Positions 22,533 through 33,921 of a stretch of 64,000 nt of DNA are shown piece after piece (position 1 is the first letter of the stretch; the number at the start of each line of letters is the position of its first letter). Position numbers and translations under genes: made by a program. Location: contig OY756144.1 in the NCBI GenBank assembly GCA_963576785.1, positions 744,001-808,000 of the forward strand. Direction: 5' to 3'. The DNA is from Chlorophyllum brunneum. Taxonomy: Eukaryota > Basidiomycota > Agaricomycetes > Agaricales > Agaricaceae. The notes beneath the pieces are model-generated. The model was not told the DNA's origin, did not search any database, and saw nothing but the letters and a program-made list of their open reading frames with translations.

Positions 22533-25500
22533 TTTTTTTATTTTTTATTTATTTTTAATTCAACAATTTATATAGTGGTGCTTGATTGCAGTCTGCATGT
22601 ACATATATACAAAGGCAGAACATACTAAATGTTTGGAGCAAGGAAAGTAAACTAATTGTAAACTAATCCCACGAGACTCAATGCCATCTAGTGCATACAC
22701 TAGAGAGATGTTTGATACCAAAGTTAAACGATGGGAAAAAGGGGATGATAGGAATTCGGAAAGAAAGAGAGTGAAAGAGAGAAATTGGTAGAGAGGAACT
22801 ATCGACTCGCAAACACAAGGGAGAACAACAAATGGTACTAGCATGTGGAGAGGCTTTTGCCCAGGCACCACGGGAATGATGGACACTGAATGAAAACTAC
22901 ATAAAATAGTAGACGAGCAAGAAAAGGAGAGATAGAGAAATGAGATAGAAATCCATAACTGGGAGAGCATAAGAAAAAAGAGAAAGAGAAAGGATTCACA
23001 TAGGCATGGACCCGAACCTCTGATGGACTTGACGACGATGCAATGGGGGTATTGAACTGGCGTGTATACGAGGGCAATCAGGTTCCGGAGGGAAGCTGAA
23101 CGTGGTGGGATTACGATGCAAGAAGTTGATGAGTGTCTTGATGGTGTCAACTCCAAAGTGGTGATTGAAGTTGTTACAATGATAGAGGATGTGCGATCTA
23201 GTCTGGACCATTTGATTGTCACAGTGATGGCAAGATAGGTCTTCATTGGGGAAGAACTGAAGTTGATATTCACCAATTGGGGTGTGGTATAGGATGGTGC
23301 AACATGCTCTTGTGAAGAGCAGTGGCTGGTATCCGTATTCTTGTATCCAGGGACCAGACTTAATGTGCGACGGTAAAGCAGAGGCCCTATTTGCTCGCAC
23401 TGGAAGGTGGAGGAAGGAGCTACCACTGTATTTCTTGAATCCGAACATGGCCTGCCATGTGTGGATGGTGTATTTGGCGGACTTCTTGCGTAGGTAGGTG
23501 ATCGAGTTGGGAACTCGGTGATTTCTACCCTGGTTGGGCCAGGCAACTGTTTGGATCCAGTTGTGTGTGGCTTTTTGTATTCCATACTTGCACTTCGATG
23601 GAGTGTGGTAGAATAAGAGGCAGTGCTGGTCGGACTTATTGAACCAAGCCAGGAGTGCCTTCAAGGTGAGAATAGACTGCCATTGGCAAGAATGCGGTGA
23701 GCAGTCAAGTAGGAGCCAGGAGGCTGCAAGGGAGTCAGTGAATACATGAATGTGTTCAACTTGGTCGTAATTGTTGGTAGTGAGTACTTTGGTGATTTCT
23801 AGGTACTGCGCAACCAGTTTGGTGTCAGTTGACATTGTTCCTCCGAGCCTCTTCATAATAGAGCTCCCTCCATCTAAGTGTCGAATAGTGGCTGCCACCA
23901 TGAACTAGCTAGCAAGCAGATTGGGGTTGGGATGGACTGAGCCATCCGTGCCAATAATGATGGATTTGAAGTCCATCATTGCATTCATCATAACATCATC
24001 CCAAAGTGCTTTCGAGAGGTGGGGGTCATCCCAGTTGAATCCTATAAATGATACATTAGTAGGGAAATGGTCAAGTAACCTATGTCCAGGCCAAGTAGAT
24101 TTTGAAACAGAGTTAAAATGTTCTATATACTGAGTCTCAGGAGTGGGGCACAAAACATCCATCACAGCTCCTAGTGTCTTCTTCTTCTGAATCTCCATGA
24201 AATTCTTGATGTGAAGTCGGTGGGGGGAAGAATAATACTCTTTCGTCAATCTTGCCAGTGCATGTTCATTGTCCAACATGTGGAGTCTCAACATTTGTCA
24301 TTCGGCTAGCTTTCGAAGGTGGAGTTTGATAGGCATGAGTCCCACGAGGGACTCAATGCTGCTGGTGGGAGATGTGCAGAAGGCCCCGGTAATCCAGAGG
24401 GCTGTACTACACTGCATCTTGTTGAGGATTTTGCAAGTCCCTTTTGTTCATGACCTATCATGAAACCATAATTGGTATCTGTATGTCACCACTGGTACAA
24501 CACACAAATGGTACAATAGTCTTTTGTTGCTAGGGGACAGACCCCATATGGAGTTTCCTAGCATTTTCATCGCTTTGATTGAAGATATTGCCTTAGTGGA
24601 GTAGTAGCGGACGTGCTCTTTAAAGGTTAGCATCCGGTCAAAATAGAAGCCAAGATATCGCCAGTAGGCTTTCAGCTTAAGTGGGGTATGGCCAGTGAAT
24701 GGTGGGAATCCCAAATCGATAGAGGGATTGGAGTCCTGCCTCACACACATAAAGTGGAAGACTTTGGACTTGCTGTGTTCAATCACTAGGCCAAATTCAT
24801 TCATGAGCCACTCTATTTCACGGTACATGTGTTGGAGTATTTCAACATTCTGTTCAAGGGACAGAGATTGCATGACCAGGGTGCCATCATCTATAAAAGA
24901 TAGGATGTCAAAGTCCCATTTGTCACAGTGTTCCTCCATACGGATGTCGAAGATTTGAAGGAGGGGGCAAGGTAAAGGGCAGAGAGAATAGGACTTAGGG
25001 CTGAGCCTTGGCCCACTCCAACTGCTGCGTTGAATTCTGGGGAGTTTTTGTTGTTCCACTGGTAGGAAGTGCAGCGTTCTTTGAGATAATTGTTAAAGAA
25101 TCTCGCAATTTGAGGAGGAAATCCCTGTCAAATGAGTATGTCGGTAAGGAGGTCATGGTTAAGAGATGGGAAGAATTGGGCTACATCGAATGCAAGCACT
25201 GATGTTTTCTTTTTCTTTGTCCATGCTCCTTGGATGATGTGTGTTAGGAAGAGTCCCGTATCCTCAGTAGATTGTTGTCGGATAGCTCCCAGTTGATGAG
25301 GGTGGAGAACCTTAAATTTTACCGCCTCGAATTGGAGTTGTTTAGCTAGTATTTTTTCTATTAACTTGCCAAACATATTGAGTAAGACAATTGGCCTGAA
25401 CACCTTCAGAGTGGAGTAGTCGGGTTTGTTGGGTTTGGGAATAATAACCGACATTGATTTTTTGAAGTGCAAGGGCCAGTGTCCAAGGGATAGGCATGCA

Positions 25501-26106
25501 CAGCTGATTTTGAGGAAGAGATTGGCACAAGTGTTGACGTCGGCGATCTGTTTAAGGTAGGACCAGGAAATGTGGTCGGGACCGGGGGCAAAAGAATTTG
25601 AGGTGTCCTTGAGTGATTCTCTCATTTCCAACAAAGAGAAGTCGACCCAAGTCCTATTCTCTAAGCCAATTGCCAGTGGTAGTTCTTCTAGGACAGCTGC
25701 ATTGATGGGTCTATCCTGAGCTGAATTGTAGTATTGGTCAAGAGCTATCCATAGGTTGTCCATGGTGAGGCAAGGCCAACTATTGTGGCAAATAGCTTTG
25801 GTAGCTGGAAGAGCACATACTTTGACCCATGGCATTAGATCCCATGGGTGACGGTTGTCAACTAAGATTTCTTGGATCTTCTCATTGGAATATGCTCTTT
25901 TCATTTTCCTCATGGTTTTGCGAAAAGCGTTCCATTTGTACTTGTTTTTTTGGTCCACATGATAAGTTGTGAGTGCATTGGAGTATTCTTTGTTCCACCA
26001 GATTTTGGACCTAGTAGTAATCTTGGTCTTCTTTGCATTGCAATTCCAGGACCTGTCAAATAAACCTCCCAATTGGGCAACAGCTCTCTCCAGCTTGTCC
26101 GTGTCA
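22533..26106 (-). mobile_element. LINE (non-LTR retrotransposon) with RT and RNase H, 5' end lost
   Basis: On the minus strand the order is RT, RNase H, C-terminal zinc knuckle, 3' UTR and an A-rich tail (T-rich at 22533 on plus). It has no LTR. The 5' part (ORF1 and endonuclease) is missing, and the element abuts the Gypsy-1 LTR at 26107. RT plus RNase H suggests the I/Tad1 group of fungal LINEs. It lies in the 5' LTR of Copia-1. Shorter copies of the same family are at 39404-40413 and 52456-52740. Confidence 0.85.
22996..26106 (-). pseudogene. LINE ORF2 remnant: RT, RNase H, CCHC knuckle
   Basis: RT motifs in order: F-A-P-G-P-D-H-I-S near 25590, F-R-P-I-V-L-L-N near 25400, H-Q-L-G-A-I-R-Q near 25280, V-G-V-G-Q-G-S-A near 25010 and the catalytic F-I-D-D near 24890. 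RNase H has I-G-T-D-G-S near 23950 and F-T-D-S-L-A-A near 23735. The C-terminal C-x2-C-x7-H-x4-C knuckle lies near 23210-23180. Breaks are a TGA near 25125, a one-base frameshift near 24975, a stop near 24450 and a TAG at 23905. The frame is still open at 26106, so the 5' part was removed. Confidence 0.8.
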
Positions 26107-26399
26107 TGTTATGAACTATAGATAGACAGTACATTCCTATCATGTGCCCGTCACATTTATCATTCCTACGTATCTGTTTCATCCCTTATGGCTGTACTCT
26201 TATTGACTCATTCTACTCGTCCCCTATGACTCCTTTACCCTGTTCCTTTATTCTTAGCTCATACCACTAGTATATAAAGTGTAGTAATACTTGATGTATT
26301 CCTTACACTTTATCAATCGTATCATCCCTTACTCTCTTCTCTACCTTCCTGTCTTTATCCAAAGACTTGCAACCTGAGTCTTAGACTAAGGTCATAACA
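26107..26399 (+). repeat. Gypsy-1 5' LTR
   Basis: 293 bp with a TATA box (TATATAAAG near 26271). About 35 nt downstream is ACACTTTATCAA, one C-to-T change from the perfect complement of the PBS at 26401-26412. Confidence 0.85.
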
Positions 26400-26400
26400 T

Positions 26401-26412
26401 TTGGTAAAGTGT
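26401..26412 (+). promoter_or_regulatory. Gypsy-1 self-priming PBS
   Basis: TTGGTAAAGTGT lies one base after the LTR. It is complementary to ACACTTTACCAA in the 3' LTR, in the region where transcription should start. Compare Gypsy-2 at 35274-35285. Confidence 0.7.
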
Positions 26413-26492
26413 CATTTGACTCACCTTGCAAGAGAGGTGCCACTATTCGTAGCTAGGCTTGGAATAATAGCCTCCGACCAGGACAACAGTAT

Positions 26493-27677
26493 ATGAGCAG
26501 CAGTAGCTCATCAAGAACACCAAGAAGACCCAGAGCTCTGAGACCAACAGACATCCAGGGATCACCAGTAACTACCAGATCCAAACAATGAACAGAACCA
26601 GAAATCCCTGAAGGACTTAAATGGCAGAAATCCAACCACAGTATAGACAAAGACACAGCTCTTTTCGAGACCCTATTCAACACAGAAGTTGCTGAGACCA
26701 CATTCAACATAGAAGTTGCCGAGACCCCATTCAATACAGAAATTGCCAAAACCACATCCAACATAGAAGTCACCGAAACCTATGAAAACAAACATAGCGA
26801 ACCAGAGACAGAATCAGAGATGGCCAATGAAATCAACTTCCCAAAGAACCTAGCCCCAGAACCAGGATATTTCAATGGAGATAGAACCAAGTTTGATGAT
26901 TGGTGGAGAGCAATGTCCTTATGGACACTCTTCAACAAAATCGACGATAACGAGCAAAAGATAATTGGAATATTAGCGTGAATGAAAGGAGGACTTGCAG
27001 GTCCCTATGCCAATACCAAATTACAAATGATTTAAGATAAGAAAATGCCAGCATTCGATGACTTTGCAAAGGAAATAGTAGCCACCTTCTCCTTAGGGAA
27101 TAGAAAAGCAATAGCAGAAGGGGAAATCAAGTTATTCAAGCAGGGAAAGAGGAACACTGTGGACTTCTTAATAGAGTTCGAAGCATTAAAGACCCAAGCA
27201 GGAACCAACAATGTGCACACCATATTCCTCCTCAAACGACATACCAGAGCAGACATTATCCGAACTATTGTAAGCTACTCGGCAGCCTCAATCCCAGATA
27301 CATATAGCAAATGGAGAAACACTATCCTTGCAGTAGGACAGGGATACAAAACAATGGACATCACACAAGGGGATGTCAGAACAAGCACAGGAGTCACCTA
27401 TGGAGGTGGAGGACAACCAATGGAAATTGGTAGACAAAGGGCAGACACCGATCAGAACAACAAACCGAGGTGTTTTAACTGTAACCTCTATGGACATATT
27501 GCCAAATACTGCTGCAAGAAGACGAAGATAGCATACACCAAAATAACATGCTATAACTGTGGCAAACAAGGCCACATATTGAGGAACTGTAAAGCACCAA
27601 AGAAAGCGCACATCAGAGAGGTTACCGAGGAGATAGAAGAAGAGACAAAAGAGGATTTTGTCGAAGGCTCCGAGTAG
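26493..27677 (+). pseudogene. Gypsy-1 gag
   Basis: ATG at 26493 (M-S-S-S-S-S) in frame with an open stretch at 27045-27677. Two CCHC zinc knuckles occur near 27470-27590 (C-F-N-C-x4-G-H-x4-C and C-Y-N-C-x4-G-H-x4-C). A TGA after I-L-A near 26980 and a TAA near 27034 break it; Gypsy-2 has an Arg codon at the first. Length compared with the intact Gypsy-2 gag (423 residues) is slightly shorter. Confidence 0.8.
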
Positions 27678-27719
27678 GTACAAACCCACGAGCCAATAAA
27701 CCTAGAGTTTCTGTTTTAT

Positions 27720-29089
27720 GTCATAATAGATGATATGTGATCCCACAAAAACAAAACTTGACACGCAAACTTCTCCTCAATTCAATGATCAGAACAAAGA
27801 AAGGACCCAAGCAAATCACCACACTGGTGGATTCTGGATGTACACACACATGCATAGTACAGAGGGTAGTAGAAGAAGAACAAATCATGACCAAACCCCT
27901 CGAAACCCCAATACGAGTAATCAATGCCGATGGAACAGAAAACAAAAAGGGAGAAATAACAGATACAGCACAACTGGTACTAAGCAATGGCAAACACACA
28001 GAAGAAATTGAAGCAATGGTAACACAACTAGAAAGCGCAGACCTGTATCTTGGACATGATTGGCTAGTCAAGCACAACCCAGAAATTGACTGGACAAACA
28101 ACATAGTATGCTTCAATAGATGCCCAAACAACTACACCACACACCACAATGATATATGGTTCAATGAAAGAATACACATGGTAAAAGAACATATAAAGGA
28201 GAAGAAAACTGACCAAACAAACCCAGAGGACCTACCAACATACCTACAGCCCTATTCAACAAAAAGAACTTCGACAAACTACCGGAACATACTATATGGG
28301 ACCATGAAATAAACCTGACAGAAGACGCACCACCGGTATTACAGTCCAAGGTCTACCCAATGACATTAATGGAGAAATAAGAACTGCAAACATTCCTCAA
28401 CAAAAATATTGCCTCAGGACAAATTCAACCATCACAATCCCCCTACGCTACACCATGCTTCTTCATACCCAAAAAAGATGGAACCAAACGACTAGTACAA
28501 GACTACAAGAAGCTAAATGAACACACAATCAAAGACAAAACACCACTTCCGCTCATAAGTGAAGTTATCGATAAACTCAAGAATGCAAAAGTCTTTAATA
28601 AACTCGACATCATCTGGGGATACAATAATATTAGGTTAAGAGAAGGTGATGAATAGAAAGCAGCATTCGTAACAAACAATGGACTATTCGAACCAACGGT
28701 CATGTTTTTTGGAATGAGTAACTTGCCAGCAATGTTCCAAAGGATGATGAACACTGTCTTTTGGGAAATGCTACATGAAGGAGCAGTTGTCAACTATATG
28801 GATGATTTCGTCATACCAGGAACCACACAACAGGAACTTGAGGACAGAACAAAGCAATTTCTTGATATTGTGGCGAAGCACCAACTATATTTCAAAAGGT
28901 CAAAATGCGTATTCGATGCAAAAGAAATACCTATACTAGGATTTGTGGTTGGACAAGACAGCATTAAAATGGAAGAGGAGAAAGTGAAAGTGGTGAAAGA
29001 ATGGCCAATACCCAAATCCCTAAAAGATATAAAATTCCTAGGATTCACAAACTTCTACCGACAATTCATTCACGACTTCAGCAACATAG
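27720..29089 (+). pseudogene. Gypsy-1 pol, first part (protease and RT)
   Basis: In the -1 frame relative to gag. Protease D-S-G-C-T-H-T-C is near 27830, and RT catalytic Y-M-D-D is near 28800. Stops occur near 28312, 28380 and 28656 (GAT-GAA-TAG for D-E-W). The frame ends at 29089, where Gypsy-2 is inserted, and resumes at 35601. Confidence 0.8.
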
Positions 29090-29398
29090 TGTTACGACCT
29101 TAGTCTCTGACTCAGGTTGCAAGCCTTTGGATAAAGGGAAGGAAGTAGAGAGAGGAAGAAGGGATGATACGATTGGTAAAGTGTAAGGAATACATCAAGT
29201 ATTACTACACTTTATATACTAGTGGTAGAGGCTAATAATAAGGGAGTCGAGTAACGGAGTCATAGGAGACGAGTAGAACGAGTCAGGTAGGAGGCACAGC
29301 CTCTAGGGTGATACAGGAGATGAAACGAGTATGAGGGTACACGAGGTAACGGGCGCATGATAGGAATGATAGGAATGAACGGTTTATGATTCGTAACA
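29090..29398 (-). repeat. Gypsy-2 3' LTR
   Basis: 309 bp, TGTTACG..GTAACA. It differs from the other LTR only by GAC/GAT in the GGAGAYGAG stretch. Confidence 0.9.
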
Positions 29399-29505
29399 AT
29401 ACCTCCTTTTCAGGCTTCATGTCCTCATGATACGTATTACTGTAAAGGTCCTTTGTAGAATAGAGCATATGGGATTTGGTGATGGTAAGAAAATGCGACG
29501 AGTGT

Positions 29506-30342
29506 TCATTCGTTCATAGGTACGGCCGCGCCCAGGGCTCTGGCCAAGTCCTTCTTGTTTCCTCCGATGAGAGGTGTGTTGTCAACACGGCGTAAGCCAA
29601 TCCAGAGGGGTGCGTGTGGCGGTCCTTCTTTGAACAGGAAGTGGGTGTGATTGTTGTACGTGGTGTTATCGTTGGTGTGATTGTTTAACAGTTTGTACAC
29701 GATGTCCTTCCAGTAATCGTTGTCCTTTTCACCTTCTGATTTTAACGTATTATATCCTGTCGGCGGGTGGAAAGTCATGGGTGTGATGGGGGGTACTACC
29801 GTGGTGAGTATGGTTTGGAGGTGAGCGACTTCTTCTTCGATGTCGGGGTGGAGTAGCTGGTCGGCGACGGTTCTTTCTTGAGTCTTTTGTTCGCATGTGT
29901 GGCAGATGTGGTGTTGGATGGGGAACGGGTCGTTACTAACGAGTAGTCGATTAACGATGTGGTGGGAGAGGTTATCTGTGCTTCTTGATTCGTACGTATT
30001 GAGTCATTCGGCTAGAGCTACAAGGATACTGTGCATCCGAGCTCGTATGTTGGAGATAACGAGGAGTTGTAAGTCATCGTTGATCTCGTACAAGTGCCTC
30101 TCCAGTTGGTCTCTCCTTCCTTCGTCGATGATGAACTGATTGAGTCTTGGAGTGGCTTCGGATAATGTGTCCATAATTTTCGAGGCTCCTTCTTGGGTTG
30201 CTTTTACTGCTGCTCCCAATAGTATTATGGTGTCGACTAGGGTTTCTCCTTCTACGATTTCTTCATGGTTGGTCCTTTCTGGTACGAGTTCTTCAAATTC
30301 TTTGAGGTATGGGTAGGGGGTAAGTTGGCGTTCAGCGGGCAT
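29506..30342 (-). pseudogene. Gypsy-2 ORF3 downstream of pol, function unknown
   Basis: 279 codons in one frame starting M-P-A-E-R, with one in-frame TGA at 30001-30003 following A-E. It lies after the chromodomain, where env sits in other retroviruses-like elements, but shows no signal peptide and no membrane helix. The N-terminal two thirds look helical and charged; a C-H-T-C pair is near 29860. The C-terminal part contains P-x-W-I-G-x-R and T-P-x-I-G-x-x-K-x-x-L. The same architecture, start and C-terminal motif occur in Gypsy-1 (37217-38101) at much lower similarity than the pol genes show. I do not recognise it. Confidence 0.65.
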
Positions 30343-30439
30343 GGTGTGTTGTATAGATAGTTGGCGAAATCAAGAGTGAAGTGAATACTACGAGTGATGC
30401 GGTGAGTGTAGTGGTTACTTGAGATGCGAGGTTTGCTGT

Positions 30440-33400
30440 TCATAATTGCTGCTTTTTACCTCCCCTTTTTATAGGTTTCGTCCTCGAAATCTTGCTTATG
30501 AATTCTTGTACCGCTTCCTTGGCGCTGTCTAAGTTTGTTTCGTCTTCCCATGTATCTTCTTCGGACGTATATCCTTTCCAGTGTACTAGGTACTGTTTTC
30601 GTTTCCCTTTTGTGCGGTGTCCTCGGATTTCGTCTACTTCGTAGTGTTCCTCATCATTGACGATCTCGGGGATCGGTGGTGGTGGAGTGCGCTGGCTGTC
30701 ATACTCGGGGTTATGATAGGGGGAAAGTAGTCTGCTGTTGAACACGTCGTGTATCGCCCATGTTTCAGGTAGCTCCAGGCGGTAGCTTGTTTCTCCTATT
30801 TTTTCTTTTACTCGAAAGGGGCCGTATCTCTTGTGATCTAGTTTTTTCGTTGGTCTTGTTGTTTTGATATTGTCCGCCTCCAGCCAAATTTGGTCTCCTG
30901 CTTGGTACTCGTGTTCTGGCTTTGTGCTGTTTCACTTCTCCATCTGCACTTGGTTTTGTTGGAGCATCTTGATCATTTCTTGGCGTATGTCTTGTAGTTC
31001 TTGTATTCTGTCCGTGATTGCTGGAGCCTTAATCTCGTTTGAGATGTCCCCTTTCCATGGGTGTCGTCCGTATACTATCTGGAACGGTGAGTGTCCTGTG
31101 GCGCTATGTGTTTTATCGTTATACTGGAATTCTGCCGTGCTAAGCCATTTCTTCCAGTCATTCTGTGCATGATTGATTACATTCCTGAGGTAGGTCTCAA
31201 CCTCTTGGTTGATGCGCTCCGTTTGACCGTCTGTTTGTGGATGGTATGCTGTGGATAGGTTACGTTGGGTGCCGGTTGCTCTGCAAAGTTCCGCCATGAA
31301 TTTTGATGCGAATTGTGGACCTCTGTCACTGATGATCCTGCGTGGTATCCCATGTTGTCTCCATATGTCGTCCCGATATATATCTCCTAGCTCCTCGGAT
31401 GATAGGGTGGTGTTAACTGCTTGTAGTCTGATCATTTTGCTGAAACGATCAACGATGACAAGTATCGCGTCGTATCCCTCTGATTCTGGCAGTGGTCCTA
31501 TCATGTCGATTGATATCTCTTCCCATGGTCCGTTGGGTATTGGTAGCGGGTGGAGATGTGTGGTAGGTCGTGTTCGGAGTATTTTGTTTCGCTGACATGT
31601 GTCACATCCCTTGATGTATCGTTTAACATCATTGCGCATTTGTGGCCACCAATATGTCCTTTTGAGGAGTTCGATCATTCTGTGTTGTCCCGGGTGTCCT
31701 ACGTCCGTTTTGTCGTGGTGTTGTTGGAGTATGTCTTGGCGTAATTCGGTGTTTGGTGGTACATATATTCTTCCTTCGAAGATGGGTAATCCATTAGTTT
31801 CCCATATCTCCTCTGGACGTTTCTCCTTTTCTCTTAACCACTGTGTTTCTCTCTTCTGCTCCTTTCGTAGTCGGTGTTTCAGGTCTTCTTCTCCCGATAT
31901 ATCCCACATCTGTCTGATCTCGGTGGTAGTGTTGTCAAATAAGTGGTCGGGTAATAGCGTGATATCTGTGTTGTCCCTGGTTGTGTCCGTTTTCGCTAAT
32001 CTTGATAACACATCTGCTTTTGTGTTTGTTTTGCCGGGTATGTGTTTTAACGTGTAGTGATATTCCTGTAGTTCCAGTTGCCATCTCGCTTGTTGCCCGG
32101 TGAGTTGTTGCGGTTTCCTAAAATATTCCAAGTTCTTGTGGTCCGTCCATATCTCGAATGGTTTGTCGGCGTCGAGTAGATATTGTCTCCAAGTTTTGAT
32201 TGCTTCTCGGATTGCCAATAATTCTTTGTCGTAGATTTGGTAATTTCGTTCTGCCGGTGTCATTGTTCTTGAGTGGAAGGTGATTGGGTGCCATTGGTTA
32301 TCCTGGTCTTGTGATAGTACCGCTCCTACTCCGTATCCTGATGCGTCTACTTCCACTCTATATTGTCCTTTATCTCGGGGCATTGCTAGTACTGGTTCGC
32401 TCGTTATTTTCTTCTTGATTTTTTCAAATGCTTGCTGTTGCCGTTCTGACCATGACCATTGTGCGTCTTTCTTTTTGAGTTCATGTAGTGGTGTCGCTAT
32501 GTTACTGAAATCTTGTATGAATCGTCGGTAGAAATTTGCAAAGCCGAGGAATTTTTCGACATCCTTCACGGATTTGGGTGTTGGCCATTCCTTTACTGCT
32601 TTCACCTTCTCTTCCTCCATTTTAACGCTGCCCTGTCCTACCACAAAGCCCAGTATGGGTATTTCTTTCGCGTCGAACATACATTTTGATCGTTTGAAGT
32701 AGAGCTGGTGTTTGGCTGCAATGTCTAAGAACCGTGTCATTCTTTTCTCGAGTTCTTCCTGTGTGGTCCCTGGAATGACGAAGTCATCCATGTAGTTGAC
32801 AAGCGTTCCTTCATGTAATAGTTCTCGGAATATCGTGTTCATCATTCTTTGGAAGGTTGCCGGTGAATTGCTCATTCCGAAGAACATGACCGTAGGTTCA
32901 AATAATCCGTTATTTGTTACGAACGCTGCCTTCCATTCGTCTCCTTTCCTGATTCTGACGTTGTTGTATCCCCAAATGATGTCGAGCTTATTAAACACTT
33001 TTGCGTCCTTTAGTCGGTCTAGAACTTCGCTTATCAGTGGTAGTGGCGTTTTATCTTTGATAGTGTGTTCGTTCAGCTTCTTGTAATCTTGTACCAGGCG
33101 TTTTGTTCCGTCTTTTTTTGGTATAAAGAAGCATGGGGTGGCGTAGGGGGATTGTGATGGTCTGATACGTCCTGAGGCGAGGTTTTCGTCGAGGAATTTT
33201 TGTAGTTCCTGTTTTTCCGTTATTGTCATTGGGTAAACTTTGGACTATAGTACCGGCAGTGCATCCTCTGACAGATTTATCTCGTGGTCCCATACCGTGT
33301 GTGCGGGTAGATTATCGAAGTTCTTTTTGTTGAATAAATGGGTGTACTGTCAGAGGTATGGTGGTAGATCTTCATCGTCCGTCGGGTCCGCCTTTTTCTC

Positions 33401-33890
33401 TTCAATGTGTTCCTTGACTGTCCGTATTCTTTCGTTGAACTGTATGTCACTATGTGATATTTTGCAATCTTCTGGACATCTCGTGAATCGTATGACATGA
33501 TTGTTCCAATCGATTTCCGGGTTATGTTTAACCAGCCAATCGTGTCCCAGGTATAAGTCCGCGCTTTCTAATTGTGTTACTAGAGCGTCGATTTGTTCCG
33601 TGTGGTTGCCGTTGTTTAGTACCAATTGTGCTTTGTCTGTTATTTCCCCCTTTCTATTCTCCGTTCCATCGGCGTTGATTACTTTGATTGGGGTTTCCAG
33701 GGCTTTAGTCGGGATCTGTTCTTTTTCTACTGTTCATTGTGCTATGCACGTGTGGGTGCATCCGGAGTCTACCAAGGTTGTAATTGGTTTGCGTCCTTTT
33801 CTTGTTTGGATTGTTGAGTCGAGGAGAAGTTCGCGCGTAGAGTTTCGTTTTTGGGGAATCACGTATCGTCTATTGTGTGATAAAACAGAA
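30440..33890 (-). pseudogene. Gypsy-2 pol (protease-RT-RNase H-integrase-chromodomain), four stops
   Basis: One frame throughout, -1 relative to gag. Protease D-S-G-C-T-H-T-C is near 33770. A 765-codon open stretch (30932-33229) carries RT with Y-M-D-D (near 32790), RNase H (V-E-V-D-A-S-G, near 32350), the integrase H-x3-H..C-x2-C finger (near 31690-31600) and the D, D, E residues in I-S-I-D-M-I-G, I-S-D-R-G-P-Q and T-D-G-Q-T-E-R. The chromodomain (Y-E-V-D-E-I-R-G ... Y-L-V-H-W-K-G-Y) is at about 30640-30490. Stops: TGA at 33734-33736 and 33350-33352, TAG at 33245-33247, TGA at 30932-30934. The first three fit single C-to-T transitions. Confidence 0.9.
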
Positions 33891-33921
33891 ACTCTAGTTT
33901 TATTGGCTCGCGGGTTTGCGC

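Noticed and set aside
22560..23585. 341-codon minus-strand frame overlapping the LINE RNase H frame
   Set aside because: The overlapping frame 22996-23901 has the RNase H and CCHC motifs; this one runs into the 3' UTR and has none.
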